Shown: positions 1 through 7,880 of the stretch, piece after piece
Layout: every line of letters starts with the position of its first letter
Numbering within the stretch: the first letter of the stretch is position 1
Origin: Nostoc sp. 106C
GTDB lineage: Bacteria > Cyanobacteriota > Cyanobacteriia > Cyanobacteriales > Nostocaceae
Length of the DNA stretch: 37,374 nt
NCBI RefSeq assembly: GCF_002154725.1
Contig: NZ_MTAW01000108.1
Span: 1 to 37,374 of the forward strand
Direction: 5' to 3'
Notes under the pieces: generated by a model
Database searches by the model: none
What the model was told of the DNA's origin: nothing
What the model saw: only the letters and a program-made list of their open reading frames with translations
Made by a program: the position numbers and the translations under genes

Positions 1-63
1 GAGTTTTTTCTTTTGATTCTTTTATTCAGAATACCCGGAAAGTGACAGAAGAGGGGTATAAAC

Positions 64-191
64 TAAGTAAGTCGGTGAGAAAAAACAGAACTATGTAACG
101 AAAAGTAAATCTCTGTATTTGGCTCGTAGTTGCGCTTTAGCGCTAAAGCGCAACTACAAGCTAGTAATGATTATTTACACCGACTTACTTA
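64..191. repeat. MITE-like element with 14-bp terminal inverted repeats
   Basis: Positions 64-77 (TAAGTAAGTCGGTG) and 178-191 are perfect inverted repeats. Both are flanked outward by AAC (61-63 and 192-194), which could be a 3-bp target duplication. Inside lies a perfect palindrome with two 16-bp arms, 126-141 and 142-157, core CTTTAGCGCTAAAG. There is no coding capacity. The layout fits a small non-autonomous element or a REP-type repeat. Copy number cannot be judged from one window. Confidence 0.55.
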
Positions 192-215
192 AACCAGCCT
201 ATGCGGGTTTCAAGG

Positions 216-242
216 AGTCCACATAGGCGGACTTTGTTTGTG
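216..242 (+). repeat. Dispersed hairpin repeat ending TTGTTTGTG
   Basis: AGTCC (216-220) pairs with GGACT (229-233) around an 8-nt loop and is followed by TTGTTTGTG. Two related copies lie at 29994-30083 in inverted orientation. The shared plan is a short stem followed by a TTTGT-rich tail, which suggests a dispersed intergenic repeat family. It lies just past the 3' end of the minus-strand gene that ends at 300. Confidence 0.5.
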
Positions 243-299
243 ATCTGGTGACTTTTAGTCTGAGAGAAATTTGCCAAAACGGGATGCTCCCAATATTCG

Positions 300-1658
300 T
301 CACAACAAAGGTAATAAAATTTCAAATTCCGTACCCTGACCAAGTTGCGATCGCAAATTTAATTTCCCTCCATGTTTGGCAGTAATAATTCGATAACTCA
401 CAGCTAAACTAGTAGTTTTATCAGCCCTTTTCTCCATCGAGAAAGATTCAATAATTTGCTGGTGTAACTGCTGAGACATTCCAGGGCCATTGTCTGCAAT
501 GCAAATAGAAATCCAGCGAGAATCTGGCGCGCCTGGTTTAGTTGCTTCCTGGGAAATAATTTTTGTAGTAATTTCAATTCGCGGTTTGTCAATACTATTT
601 GTAGTTTCTGGATGAAACTGATGCCGCACGATTTCATTTAACAAGCTATCTATTGATTCACTAAAAATATTCATCAATACTTGGCTCAATTGCCCCATAA
701 AACAATAGACTGGTGGCAAATGAGTATAATTTTTAACTATTTCAATTTCTCCTTGAATCCGGCTATTAATTAATAAAACGATACTATCTAGACAGGCGTG
801 TAAATCTCCAGGTTTGGGATAAACGTCATCGATATGGCAGAAGTTTTGTAAACTAGTAACGAGTTTTTTTAATCTTTCTGCGCCAGTGCGGATACTAGCT
901 AGTGCTTTTGACAAATCTTCTTCTAAAAAATCAAATTCAATCTCTTCTTTAAGATTATTAATGTAATGAGAAGCACCAGATGACTCTTGGTCATAAGCTG
1001 CTATAAGTTTGAGCAAGTCCTGGCTATAGTTAGAGATATAAGTTAAGTTACCCCAAATAAAACTCACGGGGTCTAAAATTTCGTGTGCTACCCCATCTAC
1101 TAAACGTCCCAAACTCGCCATTTTATCATTTTGAATCATTTGGGTTTGGCTACGTTCATAGCGTACTTGAGTTTCTATGCCGCGAATTTGCCAAGAAGCA
1201 AGATTCAGTTCGTATATATCTAACACCTTATAAGTATCAGGTGCAGTTTGTACCACAATCGGCTCTGCTACAAGTTCAGGCGATCGCCTCAAGGTAAGTT
1301 GCATCGCTGTCAAAACTGGTGTTGTATCCGGAAGCTGCAAAATCGATGTGCGTGCATAGCTGTAGAGCATACCTAATGGTTCCCGGAAAAACAACTCTTT
1401 TCCGTAGGGACGAATCCAAAATTCTAGCAGTCGTCGCCGCGAAATCATGCCGATGAACTTTCCCTGTTCTCGTAAGATTGCGCCTGGTAGCAAAGGGTAT
1501 TTTTCAAAAATTCGTGCAACTTCTATAGCAGTACAGCTAAGTTCCACTTGGAAGTTGTACATTGACAGTTCCTGGAGAGTTGACTCTAAACCGAGATCGC
1601 GATCGCTACCCTGAGATAAAAATGGTGGTGATATTTGGGAACTGAAATCTTGTGGCAC
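300..1658 (-). CDS. CBS-domain histidine-kinase-like protein with degenerate ATP site
   Basis: 452 residues. The first ~160 residues look like a CBS-type sensor pair (GKFIGMISRRRLLEF near 67-80). A HisKA-like helix follows, with KMASLGRLVDGVAHE carrying the phospho-acceptor His192. A HATPase_c domain occupies about 310-452. DNGPG (389-393, G1 box) is intact. The N-box reads NIFSESID, with Glu334 where active kinases carry the second Asn. The glycine-rich G2 box is replaced by TTSLAVS (415-421). ATP binding may therefore be weak or lost, suggesting a pseudokinase or a partner-dependent sensor. The start is a GTG at 1658. An in-frame TAA lies four codons upstream and the next Met is residue 33. 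No response-regulator gene adjoins it. It appears cytosolic, with no membrane segment seen. Confidence 0.85.
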   Translation of the reverse strand: MPQDFSSQISPPFLSQGSDRDLGLESTLQELSMYNFQVELSCTAIEVARIFEKYPLLPGAILREQGKFIGMISRRRLLEFWIRPYGKELFFREPLGMLYSYARTSILQLPDTTPVLTAMQLTLRRSPELVAEPIVVQTAPDTYKVLDIYELNLASWQIRGIETQVRYERSQTQMIQNDKMASLGRLVDGVAHEILDPVSFIWGNLTYISNYSQDLLKLIAAYDQESSGASHYINNLKEEIEFDFLEEDLSKALASIRTGAERLKKLVTSLQNFCHIDDVYPKPGDLHACLDSIVLLINSRIQGEIEIVKNYTHLPPVYCFMGQLSQVLMNIFSESIDSLLNEIVRHQFHPETTNSIDKPRIEITTKIISQEATKPGAPDSRWISICIADNGPGMSQQLHQQIIESFSMEKRADKTTSLAVSYRIITAKHGGKLNLRSQLGQGTEFEILLPLL

Positions 1659-2229
1659 TGGAGACTCTTAACTTTGTATAAAAACTAGCAATCAATAAGC
1701 TAACATTTTAGCCTCTGCCTGTCTTTGTTCAATACCTAGATTGAACTACGCTAACTCAGCCCTACGGAACGTATGATGTTAAATCTTTGTCTTGCAGTTG
1801 ACTTTAGTATGAAATGTTGCCAAAAATTAAAAAAATTCGCAGATTAAGCTAATAACATTGCTCCCCAAATATTTAAAAACTGTAAAACCTTTATAAAAAT
1901 GCGTGGCAGCCAACACACTAACTAGCAAAATTGCAGTAAGTATAAACATAGGGAATTAAATATAGTACAGTAGGTGATTACCCTAGATAATTGGAACCAT
2001 ATATCAAGACATATATTCTTAAGAATGATAACTGTCAGTAAATCCACCCAAGTCAACATAATTAACTATGAGTAGCTATGGCTTTGTAGTGCTGAAGCGT
2101 TAGTATAAACCCCAGATCAACTTTTAGCTTAAATGAGCTTAAATTGTCCCCATCTACTTTTGATCCCCATTTCGATAGAATGACTAGGCATAATCTTAAA
2201 ACTCCAAACCGCTTTTGACTGCGACACCC
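1659..2229. other. 571-bp gap between divergent genes
   Basis: No convincing gene is seen. A perfect 7-bp hairpin, GTTCAAT/ATTGAAC with a 6-nt loop, sits at 1727-1746, close to the start of the minus-strand kinase-like gene. A 12-bp palindrome ATTCTTAAGAAT lies near 2015-2026. The gap must hold the promoters of both divergent genes, but no clear -35/-10 pair stands out. Confidence 0.4.
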
Positions 2230-3285
2230 ATGAATCAACTGAACAATGGTTTCACCCTATTTTTGAGTCTGCTAGTCGAGGCGATGCCTTTTTTGCTTCT
2301 GGGAGTTTTATTCTCCAGTGTGCTGCTGTTTTTTGTAGATGAGCGCAAACTGGTAGAAAAAATGCCCAAAAATCCACTACTAGGAGCCTTATTTGGGAGC
2401 ACAATCGGCTTCTTGTTTCCGGTGTGTGAGTGCGGTAATGTGCCGGTGGCGCGGCGCTTGCTGATGCAGGGAGTACCCACACCAGTAGCAATTGGTTTTT
2501 TGCTAGCAGCGCCAACAATTAACCCTGTTGTGATTTGGGCAACTTGGACGGCGTTTCGAGATCAGCCAGAAATAGTGGTGTTACGCGTCGTATTTTCTTT
2601 ACTAATTGCGACAATTGTTGGTTATGTTTTCAGTTTTCAAAAAGACTTGAGTCCCATTGTCCAACCAGCAATCGCACGTTACCTCAAGTTTAATCCCCCA
2701 GCACAGCCTGAACCAACTCGCCGTAGGCGACGTTATCAAACCCAACAGGATACAACAGGTTCTACTTTGTTGAAATCTGGAACTTATTTACTAGGAGGAA
2801 AAGCTAGCTTAACTACGCGAATAGACAGTAATTTAATGCCAGGAAACAGCCCATCATTACCTGGTAATAAACCCCTCTCAGATAAACTGCGTTTAGTAGT
2901 AGATAATATCGTCCAAGAACTACGGGAATTAGGCGGAGTCATGGTTCTCGGAAGTGCGATCGCGGCTACAATTCAAGTGCTAGCTCCAAGGGAAATGATT
3001 CTCAGTCTGGGTGCTGGCCCGATTAGTTCAATTGTAGCCATGCTGATATTAGCAGCAGCAGTGTCAATTTGTTCTACAGTCGATTCATTCTTTGCCCTTT
3101 CTTTCGCCTCCACCTTTACTAGTGGTTCCCTGTTAGCTTTTCTGGTTTTTGGCCCAATGATTGACATCAAAGGTATTGGTTTGATGTTATCAATTTTCAA
3201 AGCTAAGGCTTTATTTTATCTATTTGCATTAGCAGGTTTACTAACATTTCTGTTCACCTTATTCTTGAATTTGCACGTTCTGTAA
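2230..3285 (+). CDS. Permease of the ArsP_1/DUF318 (COG0701) family
   Basis: A 351-residue multispanning inner-membrane protein. An N-terminal hydrophobic block is followed by PVCECGNVPVARRL (near 65-78) with its paired cysteines. A second half near the C-terminus holds SICSTVDSFFALSFAS. Both motifs are typical of this permease family. Between them is a ~100-residue soluble basic loop (EPTRRRRRYQ). The ATG at 2230 is preferred over an in-frame TTG at 2215, which would add only five residues. The next gene, 48 bp downstream, encodes the TIGR03943-type protein that commonly accompanies this permease. Family members are linked to metal or metalloid export, but the substrate here is unknown. No metalloregulator gene adjoins it. 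Confidence 0.88.
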   Translation: MNQLNNGFTLFLSLLVEAMPFLLLGVLFSSVLLFFVDERKLVEKMPKNPLLGALFGSTIGFLFPVCECGNVPVARRLLMQGVPTPVAIGFLLAAPTINPVVIWATWTAFRDQPEIVVLRVVFSLLIATIVGYVFSFQKDLSPIVQPAIARYLKFNPPAQPEPTRRRRRYQTQQDTTGSTLLKSGTYLLGGKASLTTRIDSNLMPGNSPSLPGNKPLSDKLRLVVDNIVQELRELGGVMVLGSAIAATIQVLAPREMILSLGAGPISSIVAMLILAAAVSICSTVDSFFALSFASTFTSGSLLAFLVFGPMIDIKGIGLMLSIFKAKALFYLFALAGLLTFLFTLFLNLHVL

Positions 3286-3333
3286 ATCAATTCTTAAAAA
3301 GTCCAAAATCAAGAGGCTATAGGCAAGAGTCCC

Positions 3334-4128
3334 ATGACAAATGACTCTTTACCCATGAATTCCAACCCAAATCCAAAATCCAAACTCCGAAATCTGTTAA
3401 TGCCTTGGCTGGATGTCTGGGCAATTATCGCTTGGGGAGTTTTAATCTTAAAATACTGGGTGAGTGGCAAACTGAACTTATTGATTCACCCCGATTATTT
3501 TTGGTTAGCAATTTTGGGTGCTATTGGTTTATTAATTGTCGGTTTTTTCAAAGCTGGGCAACTTTGGCAACGACGACCCCAAAATGATGCACCTAACCCC
3601 CAGCATTTAACTTTATTTCCGCCTGGTTGGGGTAGTGCTTTGCTGTTAACCGCAGCGATTTTAGGATTAACAATCACACCCCGTGTCTTTGCCAGCCAAA
3701 CCGCCCTAGATCGCGGTGTAACTGAGTTAGTGGCTGCAACACGCGCCCAACCTCAAGCATTTCGAGCTACCATTCGCCCAGAGGAGCGATCGCTCGTAGA
3801 TTGGGTACGCACGCTCAACGTTTATCCAGAGCCAGATGCATATACTGGGCAAAAAGTCAAGGTACAGGGATTTGTGATTCACCCACCAGAACTAGGAAAA
3901 GAATATTTGTTCTTGGCCAGGTTTGTCATCACTTGCTGCGCCGCAGATGCCTATCCCGCAGGATTACCCGTAAAACTTACAGACACCAGCAATCAGTACC
4001 CAGCTGATACCTGGTTGGAAGTAGAAGGACAAATGATCACAGAAACTCTCTCAGGCAAACGCCAACTCACCATCGCCGCTAATTCCCTGAAGAAGATTCC
4101 CCAACCCAAAAATCCTTATGTTTATTAG
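3334..4128 (+). CDS. TIGR03943/DUF1980-type putative permease partner
   Basis: 264 residues. There are two or three N-terminal membrane segments (WLDVWAIIAWGVLILKYW; FWLAILGAIGLLIVGFF; a third near 100-115), then a soluble C-terminal domain. That domain carries the signature FVITCCAADAYPAGLPV near 197-213, whose adjacent cysteines could hold a metal. The family is usually paired with the DUF318 permease, as here. The first ~20 residues (MTNDSLPMNSNPNPKSK) are encoded by STRR-like DNA. An ATG at 3355 or at 3400 (MPWLDVW) may be the ancestral start, so the first 22 residues are uncertain. It is probably cotranscribed with the permease. Confidence 0.83.
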   Translation: MTNDSLPMNSNPNPKSKLRNLLMPWLDVWAIIAWGVLILKYWVSGKLNLLIHPDYFWLAILGAIGLLIVGFFKAGQLWQRRPQNDAPNPQHLTLFPPGWGSALLLTAAILGLTITPRVFASQTALDRGVTELVAATRAQPQAFRATIRPEERSLVDWVRTLNVYPEPDAYTGQKVKVQGFVIHPPELGKEYLFLARFVITCCAADAYPAGLPVKLTDTSNQYPADTWLEVEGQMITETLSGKRQLTIAANSLKKIPQPKNPYVY

Positions 4129-4129
4129 T

Positions 4130-4256
4130 CAAGAGTCCAATAACAAATGACGCTTCGGGTACTCTTCGAGAACCCCTTCGGGGAACGCAGTTGCTCGTGG
4201 GGGAAACCCCCAAGACCGCACTGGCTCACCACTGACAAATGACAAATCACAAATGA
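4130..4256. repeat. STRR stretch with a nested hairpin element
   Basis: Short direct repeats of the CAAATGA type occur at 4140-4150 and 4236-4256. They flank a different GC-rich segment, about 4151-4233, which forms two hairpins: CCCC-TTC-GGGG (4173-4183) and GGGGG-AAA-CCCCC (4199-4211). Part of that segment (4207-4230, AAGACCGCACTGGCTCACC) recurs inverted near 24279-24301. This looks like one repeat inserted inside another. The right-hand repeat contains the ATG of the next gene. Confidence 0.55.
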
Positions 4257-5749
4257 CTAAATCAAAAGCATTTATCCAACCACTTGATCGCGTGGCGATC
4301 GCATTGATGCTGCTGCTGAGTTTGCTGATTGGGTTGGTGATCTGGCAAGGTGATGCAGTAAAGCCAAGGGTGCGAGACTTCACCTGGCAAAACCAGCAAA
4401 TTGGGTCAGAAGATGTATCCTTCACCCTGACCTTTAGCCGCCCAATGGACACCAAAAGTGTAGAGGATAACTTGAAAATTGAGCCGCCTCTAGCTGGGAA
4501 AATGAGTTGGGCAGGGCGGCGGATGGTTTATACACTTTTGACACCTGCACCCTACGGCACGAATTATAAAGTCCAGTTACAGGGAGCGAAAGACCAATTT
4601 GCTCAGAAAGAAGGCAAAAATAGAGGAGTTCAGCCTTTTACAGGTAACTTTCGCACGCGCGATCGCGCCATTCTTTATATAGGAGTTAATCCCGAAGAAC
4701 AGGGGCAGTTAATTCTCTACAACTTAACTCAAGAGCAAAAAAAGGTACTTACCCCCAAAGATTTGATAGTTATGGACTTTGAGCCATTTCCAGATGGAGA
4801 GAAAATTTTATTTTCGGCTCGCACTAGTAAAAACCAAGACTTACTTTCGGCTCAGTTATACACAACCACAACAGGAATTTCTAGCAAAGCTGGTCAACAA
4901 GCACAAGCACCAGGTAGAGTTGACCTAATTTTAGATAGTAAAGAATACCAAAACCTCAAATTTGACTTATCCCCAGATGGGCAAACAATTGTCATCCAGC
5001 GAGGAAATAAATCTAATCCTGGGGAGTTTGGGCTGTGGGTGATGTCTACGGCTAGCGATAAATCAACAGAAAAACCCACCGCTAAACCCCTGAAAAGTCA
5101 ACCCGGGGGGGATTTTATGATTACACCTGATAGTAAAGCCGTAGCAGTTGCCCAAGGACAGGGAGCAGCAATTTTACCGCTTGTGGGCGATGCTAGCAAA
5201 CCTTTGGACTTTTTGCCGCAGTTTGGGTTAGTCCAGGCTTTCTCTAAAGATGGGTCGCAAGCGGCGATGGTCAAGTTTAATACAGATTACACGCGAGATT
5301 TATTTTTAGTGACTAACCAAGGGATTCAAAAACCCTTGTTAAAAACCACAGGCGAAATTCTCAATTGCCAATTCGATCCGTCCTCTCCTACCCTTTACTG
5401 CTTGCTAACACAGTTAGTCTCTAAGGAACAATACATAGAACAGCCTTATTTAGTAGCAATCGATCTGAAAACTGCACAACAGAAACCACTGTTGGTGCTG
5501 CCCATCGCACAACGGAATGTGCAAATGAGTCTGTCGCCAGATGGTTTAGGCTTATTATTTGACCAAGTAGTAGCCCAGCCACCGACTGCACCAGTATCGA
5601 ACAGTCCTTTAAAAACTGATGATGGAGAAGCGATCGCTACTAGTAGCCTGTGGTTAATGCCTCTAATGCCTATCGCTGACACTACTACTGCCGAAATTAA
5701 GCCAGAGAAGCTTCCTCTAGACGGATTTGCTCCTCATTGGCTGCCCTAA
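4253..5749 (+). CDS. Membrane-anchored Ig-like and beta-propeller (TolB/PD40-like) protein
   Basis: 498 residues. A hydrophobic segment at about 12-30 (RVAIALMLLLSLLIGLVIW) acts as a signal anchor. It is followed by an SbsA/Big_5-type Ig-like domain (near 43-130, with FTLTFSRPMD). The remainder contains repeated propeller strands with DG turns (SPDGQTIVIQRG; SPDGLGLLFDQ). The architecture suggests an exported, periplasm-facing binding protein; no enzyme motif is visible. It follows the permease pair on the same strand after 124 bp of repeat DNA, so co-function is possible but unproven. The ATG lies within the STRR repeat (CAAATGACTAA), and the charged MTKSKAF leader fits a start here. Confidence 0.75.
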   Translation: MTKSKAFIQPLDRVAIALMLLLSLLIGLVIWQGDAVKPRVRDFTWQNQQIGSEDVSFTLTFSRPMDTKSVEDNLKIEPPLAGKMSWAGRRMVYTLLTPAPYGTNYKVQLQGAKDQFAQKEGKNRGVQPFTGNFRTRDRAILYIGVNPEEQGQLILYNLTQEQKKVLTPKDLIVMDFEPFPDGEKILFSARTSKNQDLLSAQLYTTTTGISSKAGQQAQAPGRVDLILDSKEYQNLKFDLSPDGQTIVIQRGNKSNPGEFGLWVMSTASDKSTEKPTAKPLKSQPGGDFMITPDSKAVAVAQGQGAAILPLVGDASKPLDFLPQFGLVQAFSKDGSQAAMVKFNTDYTRDLFLVTNQGIQKPLLKTTGEILNCQFDPSSPTLYCLLTQLVSKEQYIEQPYLVAIDLKTAQQKPLLVLPIAQRNVQMSLSPDGLGLLFDQVVAQPPTAPVSNSPLKTDDGEAIATSSLWLMPLMPIADTTTAEIKPEKLPLDGFAPHWLP

Positions 5750-6217
5750 CAATTCAAATTCTCACCTTCCTGCACCGCTTCCCCAATTTCTCAGATTATT
5801 TGCAGCTGAGGGCAGGCTGTTTGCTAAATTAGATACAGTGCTAAGACTTCCCTAGTGCATGAATTCGTGCAAGTCAGTTATTACTAAATAACTATTGATT
5901 AAAATCAAGCAGGATAGCACCTGTAATCAGTATCTGAACTGGGTTTCCCGTCATCCTTGTGTTGGCGGCATAGAACCTTGTAGTGTTATAACGTCATCAG
6001 TTCTAGATGCAAAATGGGGAACACTGAAATCAATGATTAATTACTCATGCTGGAGGAGCAGCTACACTTGGCTTCTAGAGTAACTCTCCCCACGGCTACA
6101 GCCAGGGACTTCTCAGGTTTCCCCCAGCTACTTGCGTCAATGCCGATTCGGACACAATCGATAAGCAATGCTAATGCCAGCACTGCTGAACAATTTTAAG
6201 CAGGTGGGTCAAGAGTG
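5750..6217. other. 468-bp intergenic gap
   Basis: No supported gene. A 62-codon open frame from 5895 has no ribosome site and no recognisable composition. A small inverted repeat GTTATT-ACTA-AATAAC lies near 5878-5893. The promoter of the next gene must be here, but none can be assigned. Confidence 0.4.
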
Positions 6218-7816
6218 ATGAATGAAGCTGAACCCTCAAAAAATGGGGCTTTTAGTGAATCCTTAAATTCTGCTAATTCGCCACAACAAGAGCAGGCGAA
6301 TTGTCCGTTTTATGCTGTTGTGCCTCATAACAATATGGCAATTCAGAAATTGCCAATTCTTCAGCCAGCAAAACACGAACAGCGTGAAACTCAAGCTCCG
6401 GATATCCCAGTAGATGCAACTAAGCAAGACTGGGTTGCTGAACCTGACATTAAAAAACAAGCCTTGATAGATTCTGAATTTCAGAAACTGCTGACATTGA
6501 ATGAAGAATTGCGTTCAGCTAACAATAGCTTGTATGAACAGGTAGAAAAACTCAAAGATGACTTAGCTGGCTCAGAAAAGGCTGTGCAGTGGCAGAAAAA
6601 ACGCGCTAGCGTCACTGAGTCAATGCTCAACCAACAAACTCAGGAACTAACCGCAGCTCAAGAACAAATAAAATCTTTATTTCAACAATTAGAAACTGCT
6701 GTACAAAACGTTCAGCGCCAAGAAATTTTCATTGAAACTTATAAAGCACAGTTACAAATTAGCCAACAACGTCTTGCGCAATTAGAGAGGGAATGTTCGC
6801 TGCTGCAAACTAACTATGGTGAACAGTCTCAACAGCTATTGCAGTCAGAAACTTCCTGTCGAGAGTTGCGTACTAGGTTAATGCGGCAACAACGCCAGAC
6901 ACTACAATTTAAAGCAGCTTTGGAAAAGTGTTTGGAAACACCTGTCTGTGGTGACGATTCCCTAGAAGATACTGCAAGTCATCCCCGCGATAAAAATACT
7001 AGGCAATCAAGATTCTCCAAAAAAGCGCGGTCTTTGTTTCCTAATGCGCAGCCAATTAAACCTTGGTCAGCAGAACCAGAATCTTTAACTGATAATTTAG
7101 ATTCATCCTGGAAAGATTCTTCCACAACACCTCCACATCATAAAAGTGAACCTCCTACTACTCCATCCTCTCCTTGGGATTGGCCAGGCCGAGAAGACAA
7201 GTCAATACCAGCACAACCCGATACTTCACCAGAAGCTACTCCGCTTTTAGAGTCATCCCACATTATTGACGATTCTCCCACTCAGGCAGAAGTAGTTTCA
7301 CCTTTAGGGTCATCAAACATTGATGAGCAAATCGATAACCTTATCCAAATGTTTTTTGCCTCTCAGCCAGCATCTTCATCTTCACTATCTGCTATTGACC
7401 CAGATATAGATAACAATCAAGCTGATAATGAGATATCTATTTGGGAAACTTCGGCAACAACCGTTGTAGATGATGAAGAACCTAACGCTGTAGCACAAAC
7501 GCAGTATGCAGACGAAATCAATTCCTCTATCAGTTGGGTAGTAAATAACGCTTCATCAGCTAACAAATCATCAGCGTCCCCAACTTCACCGATCGCTCAA
7601 ACAACTGTAACAGTAGAAAATGAAGACTATTGGTCCGAAATTTCGCAATTGAGTCAGGTTGATTTGCCTTTGGCAGATGTAGAACAAGAGTTATCTGATG
7701 ACTCTAATACTGACAATAAATCACCTTCACCAGTAGTTTATCCCCAACGTCCACCCAAGGGGCGTAAGTCTTTAGCATCTGTGGAGTTACCAAATTTTCG
7801 TCAGAAAAATCAGTAG
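6218..7816 (+). CDS. Coiled-coil protein with long acidic low-complexity tail
   Basis: About 532 residues, not recognised as a named family. Residues ~75-240 form a long Gln/Glu/Leu-rich coiled coil (LNEELRSANNSLYEQVEKL; QLETAVQNVQRQE). Residues ~245-500 are Ser/Pro/Asp/Thr-rich and probably disordered. The final 20 residues are basic (PQRPPKGRKSLASVELP) and could be a conserved peptide motif. There is no signal peptide or membrane segment. The ATG at 6218 follows an in-frame GTG at 6215, so the two starts differ by one residue. A cytosolic scaffold or cell-structure role is possible, but this is only a guess from shape. Confidence 0.7.
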   Translation: MNEAEPSKNGAFSESLNSANSPQQEQANCPFYAVVPHNNMAIQKLPILQPAKHEQRETQAPDIPVDATKQDWVAEPDIKKQALIDSEFQKLLTLNEELRSANNSLYEQVEKLKDDLAGSEKAVQWQKKRASVTESMLNQQTQELTAAQEQIKSLFQQLETAVQNVQRQEIFIETYKAQLQISQQRLAQLERECSLLQTNYGEQSQQLLQSETSCRELRTRLMRQQRQTLQFKAALEKCLETPVCGDDSLEDTASHPRDKNTRQSRFSKKARSLFPNAQPIKPWSAEPESLTDNLDSSWKDSSTTPPHHKSEPPTTPSSPWDWPGREDKSIPAQPDTSPEATPLLESSHIIDDSPTQAEVVSPLGSSNIDEQIDNLIQMFFASQPASSSSLSAIDPDIDNNQADNEISIWETSATTVVDDEEPNAVAQTQYADEINSSISWVVNNASSANKSSASPTSPIAQTTVTVENEDYWSEISQLSQVDLPLADVEQELSDDSNTDNKSPSPVVYPQRPPKGRKSLASVELPNFRQKNQ

Positions 7817-7845
7817 GCAATAGGCAAAGGTTATTGGTCAAGAGT

Positions 7846-7880
7846 CCAATGACTAATGACCAATGACAAATGACTAATTG
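7846..7880. repeat. Five-unit heptamer STRR (CCAATGA/CTAATGA)
   Basis: Five contiguous 7-bp units read CCAATGA, CTAATGA, CCAATGA, CAAATGA, CTAATTG. The CTA of the last unit (7874-7876) is the TAG stop of the minus-strand flavoprotein gene, so the repeat has replaced or trimmed its original 3' end. Confidence 0.75.

Noticed and set aside
2011-2040. Zur-like box upstream of the permease
   Set aside because: The GATAAC half is present, but the palindrome there (ATTCTTAAGAAT) does not match a Zur site and is 200 bp from the gene.
5895-6083. 62-codon plus-strand frame
   Set aside because: No ribosome site, no family resemblance, random composition.
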